Of a stretch of 24,488 nt of DNA, positions 22,777-24,488 are shown piece by piece. This stretch comes from an uncultured bacterium (GTDB taxonomy: Bacteria; Verrucomicrobiota; Verrucomicrobiia; Opitutales; Intestinicryptomonadaceae): assembly GCA_905214995.1 (NCBI GenBank), contig CAJMOT010000022.1, forward strand, positions 1-24,488, read 5' to 3'. Within the stretch, counting starts at the first letter, position 1. Each line of letters begins with the position of its first letter. The position numbers and the translations under genes are program-made. Under the pieces are notes generated by a model. It searched no databases and was not told where the DNA came from. It saw only the letters and a program-made list of their open reading frames with translations.

Positions 22777-23652
22777 CTACGCCCGCGCTACGAGGCACGA
22801 TTCGCCGAGCATTTCCCTTATGAGGCGCGAGAGGCCGGCGATTTCCCCGTCTTCAAGGCCGTTTACTATCGCGAAGCACGCGCTGCCGGAGCCGCTCATC
22901 ATCGCCGGTACGCGGAAGCGGGCCCTGATTTCTTCAAGCGCAATCTGGAGGGCGGGGAACTTTTTGAAGGCCTCTATCTGCATGTTGTTTATAAGCGGCA
23001 GGCCGGAGACGCTCGGATTTTCGAGCCATTCGGAGAGGGCGGATTCGGCTGCGTTTTCGCGCATATAATCCTCGGGGTGCGCCCTCATCTGCGAGTATGC
23101 CCACGCGGTGCTTATGGAAAAATCCGGCTTGAATATCAGGAGCTTTAGCCGCCCGATGCATTCGCGCGCCTCGCCTTTCAGGGAAAACACCTTTTCGCCC
23201 CTTCCGCGCATCACTGCCGGAGTCTGCGTTAAAAATAACGGGCAGTCGGAGCCCATTTTTGCGGCGATTTTTTCGAGGCTCTTTGGCGGGAGCGGGTTCC
23301 CGCACAGCTCGTTTGCCGCGAGCAGCGCGCACGCCCCGTTCGAGCTTCCCCCGCCGAGGCCCGCGCCCGCGGGGACGCGCTTTTTCAGGTCGAATTTGAA
23401 ATGCGCTTTCAGACCCGTCGCCTCCCTGAAAAGCTCCGCGGCTTTCAGGACGAGGTTTGAAGAGTCCGTCGGAACCCCTTCCATGTCGCACGAGAGCGAA
23501 TCCGCGCCCTCGGCGGTTTCCGCGCGCAGCGTGTCGCCGAACTTTGTTGGGGCCGCGAGGCTCAGGAGTTCATGGAATCCGTCGGGGCGCGTCCCGAGAA
23601 TCGCGAGCATCAGGTTTACTTTGCAGGGTGAGAATTTTTCCGTCGAAGCCAT
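22777..23652 (-). CDS. ispE: 4-diphosphocytidyl-2-C-methyl-D-erythritol kinase
   Basis: GHMP kinase of the MEP isoprenoid pathway; phosphorylates CDP-methylerythritol. The ATG at 23652 gives 291 residues with the family start KFSPCKVNLMLAILG (6-20, usually PAKINL..L), RPDGFHEL (22-29), the glycine-rich ATP loop PAGAGLGGGSSN (94-105), the active-site region KMGSDCPLF (132-140), and SGSGSACFAI near the C-terminus. An in-frame ATG 14 codons upstream (23694) would overlap the divergent promoter region and is disfavoured. It is divergent from pyrF, with about 50 bases between. The next-but-one gene is an IspD-like enzyme acting one step earlier. Confidence 0.94.
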   Translation of the reverse strand: MASTEKFSPCKVNLMLAILGTRPDGFHELLSLAAPTKFGDTLRAETAEGADSLSCDMEGVPTDSSNLVLKAAELFREATGLKAHFKFDLKKRVPAGAGLGGGSSNGACALLAANELCGNPLPPKSLEKIAAKMGSDCPLFLTQTPAVMRGRGEKVFSLKGEARECIGRLKLLIFKPDFSISTAWAYSQMRAHPEDYMRENAAESALSEWLENPSVSGLPLINNMQIEAFKKFPALQIALEEIRARFRVPAMMSGSGSACFAIVNGLEDGEIAGLSRLIREMLGESCLVARA

Positions 23653-23704
23653 GCCTTGATTTTGGGTTGAAAAACGGCGGATTGTATGCCACAAAATTCA
23701 CGAT

Positions 23705-24406
23705 ATGTCAAAACGCGATTGCAAATTGATACTCGCCCTCGACCTGCCCGAAAGGGAGCAAGCCGTCGAGATTTTGCGCGGGCTGCGCGGAAAGCTCGAG
23801 TGGGTGAAGATAGGACTGCAAATGTACCTTAAATACGGGGCGGAGCTCGTCCGCGAAACCGCCGCGATGGGGTTTAAAATTTTTCTAGACCTCAAATTGT
23901 TCGACATTCCCAACACCGTCGCTTCCGCCGTCGAATGCGTTGCGGCGCTGCCGGTCTCCATGCTTACCGTCCACGCGAGCGGCGGGCGGGAGATGATGGA
24001 GGCCGCAGTCAAGGCGGCGGAGCGCGCCAATCCGGATCTGGCGGTTTTGGGCGTGACGGTTCTGACCTCGTTCGACGCGGATTCCCTCGCCGAGACGGGC
24101 GTTGAGCTCGAGCCCGAGTGGCAGGTCGAGCTGCTCGCAAAGCTTGCGGTTTCGAGCGGCGTCGGGGGGCTCGTGTGCTCTCCGCTCGAAATCGAGCGGC
24201 TGCGTGGCATCGTGCCGGAGGGCGTTGCGCTCGTCACCCCTGGAATACGCCCCGCGGGGGCGTCGTCCGACGAGCAGAAGCGGATAATGACCCCGTCCGA
24301 AGCGGCGGAGGCGGGCTCGAATTTCATAGTGGTGGGCCGCCCGATATTGAAGGCGGAAGACCCCGCGGCGGCGGTGGAAAAAATCCTCGGGGAAATTAAT
24401 GCCTGA
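23705..24406 (+). CDS. pyrF: Orotidine 5'-phosphate decarboxylase
   Basis: Last step of UMP synthesis. 233 residues, TIM barrel of the bacterial group I type: LILALDLPE at 8-16, EWVKIGLQMY (32-41, conserved Lys), the catalytic tetrad segment FLDLKLFDIPNTV (60-72) with D62-x-K64-x2-D67, MLTVHASGG, and the phosphate-binding VTPGIRPAG followed by VVGRPIL near the end. No ribosome-binding site ahead of the ATG. Its 3' end overlaps the next gene by 8 bases, indicating one transcript. Confidence 0.96.
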   Translation: MSKRDCKLILALDLPEREQAVEILRGLRGKLEWVKIGLQMYLKYGAELVRETAAMGFKIFLDLKLFDIPNTVASAVECVAALPVSMLTVHASGGREMMEAAVKAAERANPDLAVLGVTVLTSFDADSLAETGVELEPEWQVELLAKLAVSSGVGGLVCSPLEIERLRGIVPEGVALVTPGIRPAGASSDEQKRIMTPSEAAEAGSNFIVVGRPILKAEDPAAAVEKILGEINA

Positions 24407-24488
24407 CGCGGCGATAATTTTGGCGGGCGGGAGCGGCTCGCGCATGCGCGGAAGCGTGCGGGACAAGGTGCTCGAGCCCATATGCGGG
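24399..24488 (+). CDS. IspD-like nucleotidyltransferase, partial
   Basis: Only the first 30 codons are in the window. MPDAAIILAGGSGSRM and the following RDKVLEPI show the nucleotide-binding signature of the cytidylyl/nucleotidyltransferase fold (AAGxGxRM...K..L). This pattern, with ispE close by, points to 2-C-methyl-D-erythritol 4-phosphate cytidylyltransferase (IspD), but other sugar-nucleotide transferases begin in a similar way. The ATG lies inside the end of pyrF, with GGGGA about 6 bases ahead. Confidence 0.65.
   Translation, partial: MPDAAIILAGGSGSRMRGSVRDKVLEPICG

Noticed and set aside
1..24488. CRISPR arrays, tRNA or rRNA genes
   Set aside because: No regularly spaced repeats, cloverleaf patterns or rRNA signatures were recognised anywhere in the window.

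Overview
The window looks like a chromosomal segment of a GC-rich bacterium, most probably of the Planctomycetes-Verrucomicrobia-Chlamydiae group, perhaps a Verrucomicrobiota member. That placement is inference. It rests on lysine/peptidoglycan synthesis through LL-diaminopimelate aminotransferase (DapL), an McsA-McsB-ClpC arginine-phosphorylation module outside an obvious Firmicutes setting, the codon habits (frequent ATA for Ile, AGG/CGC for Arg), and many genes without a clear Shine-Dalgarno sequence. No rRNA, tRNA or CRISPR array was recognised.

Layout. (1) 1-3879: end of mcsA, mcsB and clpC, a protein quality-control operon closed by a good intrinsic terminator. (2) 3948-4712: a lone methyltransferase on the minus strand. 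(3) 4713-8107: an AT-rich divergent spacer, a possible small phage-like ORF, then three tightly overlapping plus-strand genes: an SNF2-type helicase, an IbrA-like PAPS-reductase-family protein and an IbrB-like ParB-fold protein. This is the accessory cargo of the window and its most interesting system. (4) 8434-10884, minus strand: a LysM/coiled-coil exported protein, ParB and a second exported protein. (5) 11353-13280: glmS with its own terminator. (6) 13469-14857, minus strand: a lower-GC cluster of small membrane/exported proteins. One zinc-ribbon membrane protein is intact. Its paralogue and an exported protein are both broken by single-base losses in short homopolymers. (7) 14858-15580: a long gene-free stretch. 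(8) 15581-18892, minus strand: dapL (own terminator), then purU, a Nudix hydrolase and pyrE. (9) 18959-22722, plus strand: panC, nadB, apt, a small lipoprotein and a DUF486 membrane protein. (10) 22777-24488: ispE (minus), then pyrF and the start of an IspD-like nucleotidyltransferase (plus).

How it fits together. Most genes are housekeeping: de novo pyrimidine synthesis (pyrE, pyrF), purine salvage and one-carbon balance (apt, purU), cofactors (panC, nadB), cell-wall precursors (glmS, dapL), the MEP isoprenoid route (ispE, probable ispD), chromosome segregation (parB) and proteolysis (mcsAB-clpC). Two islands do not fit this background: the helicase/IbrA/IbrB cluster, which contains an AT-rich patch and looks horizontally acquired, and the decaying zinc-ribbon membrane-protein cluster.
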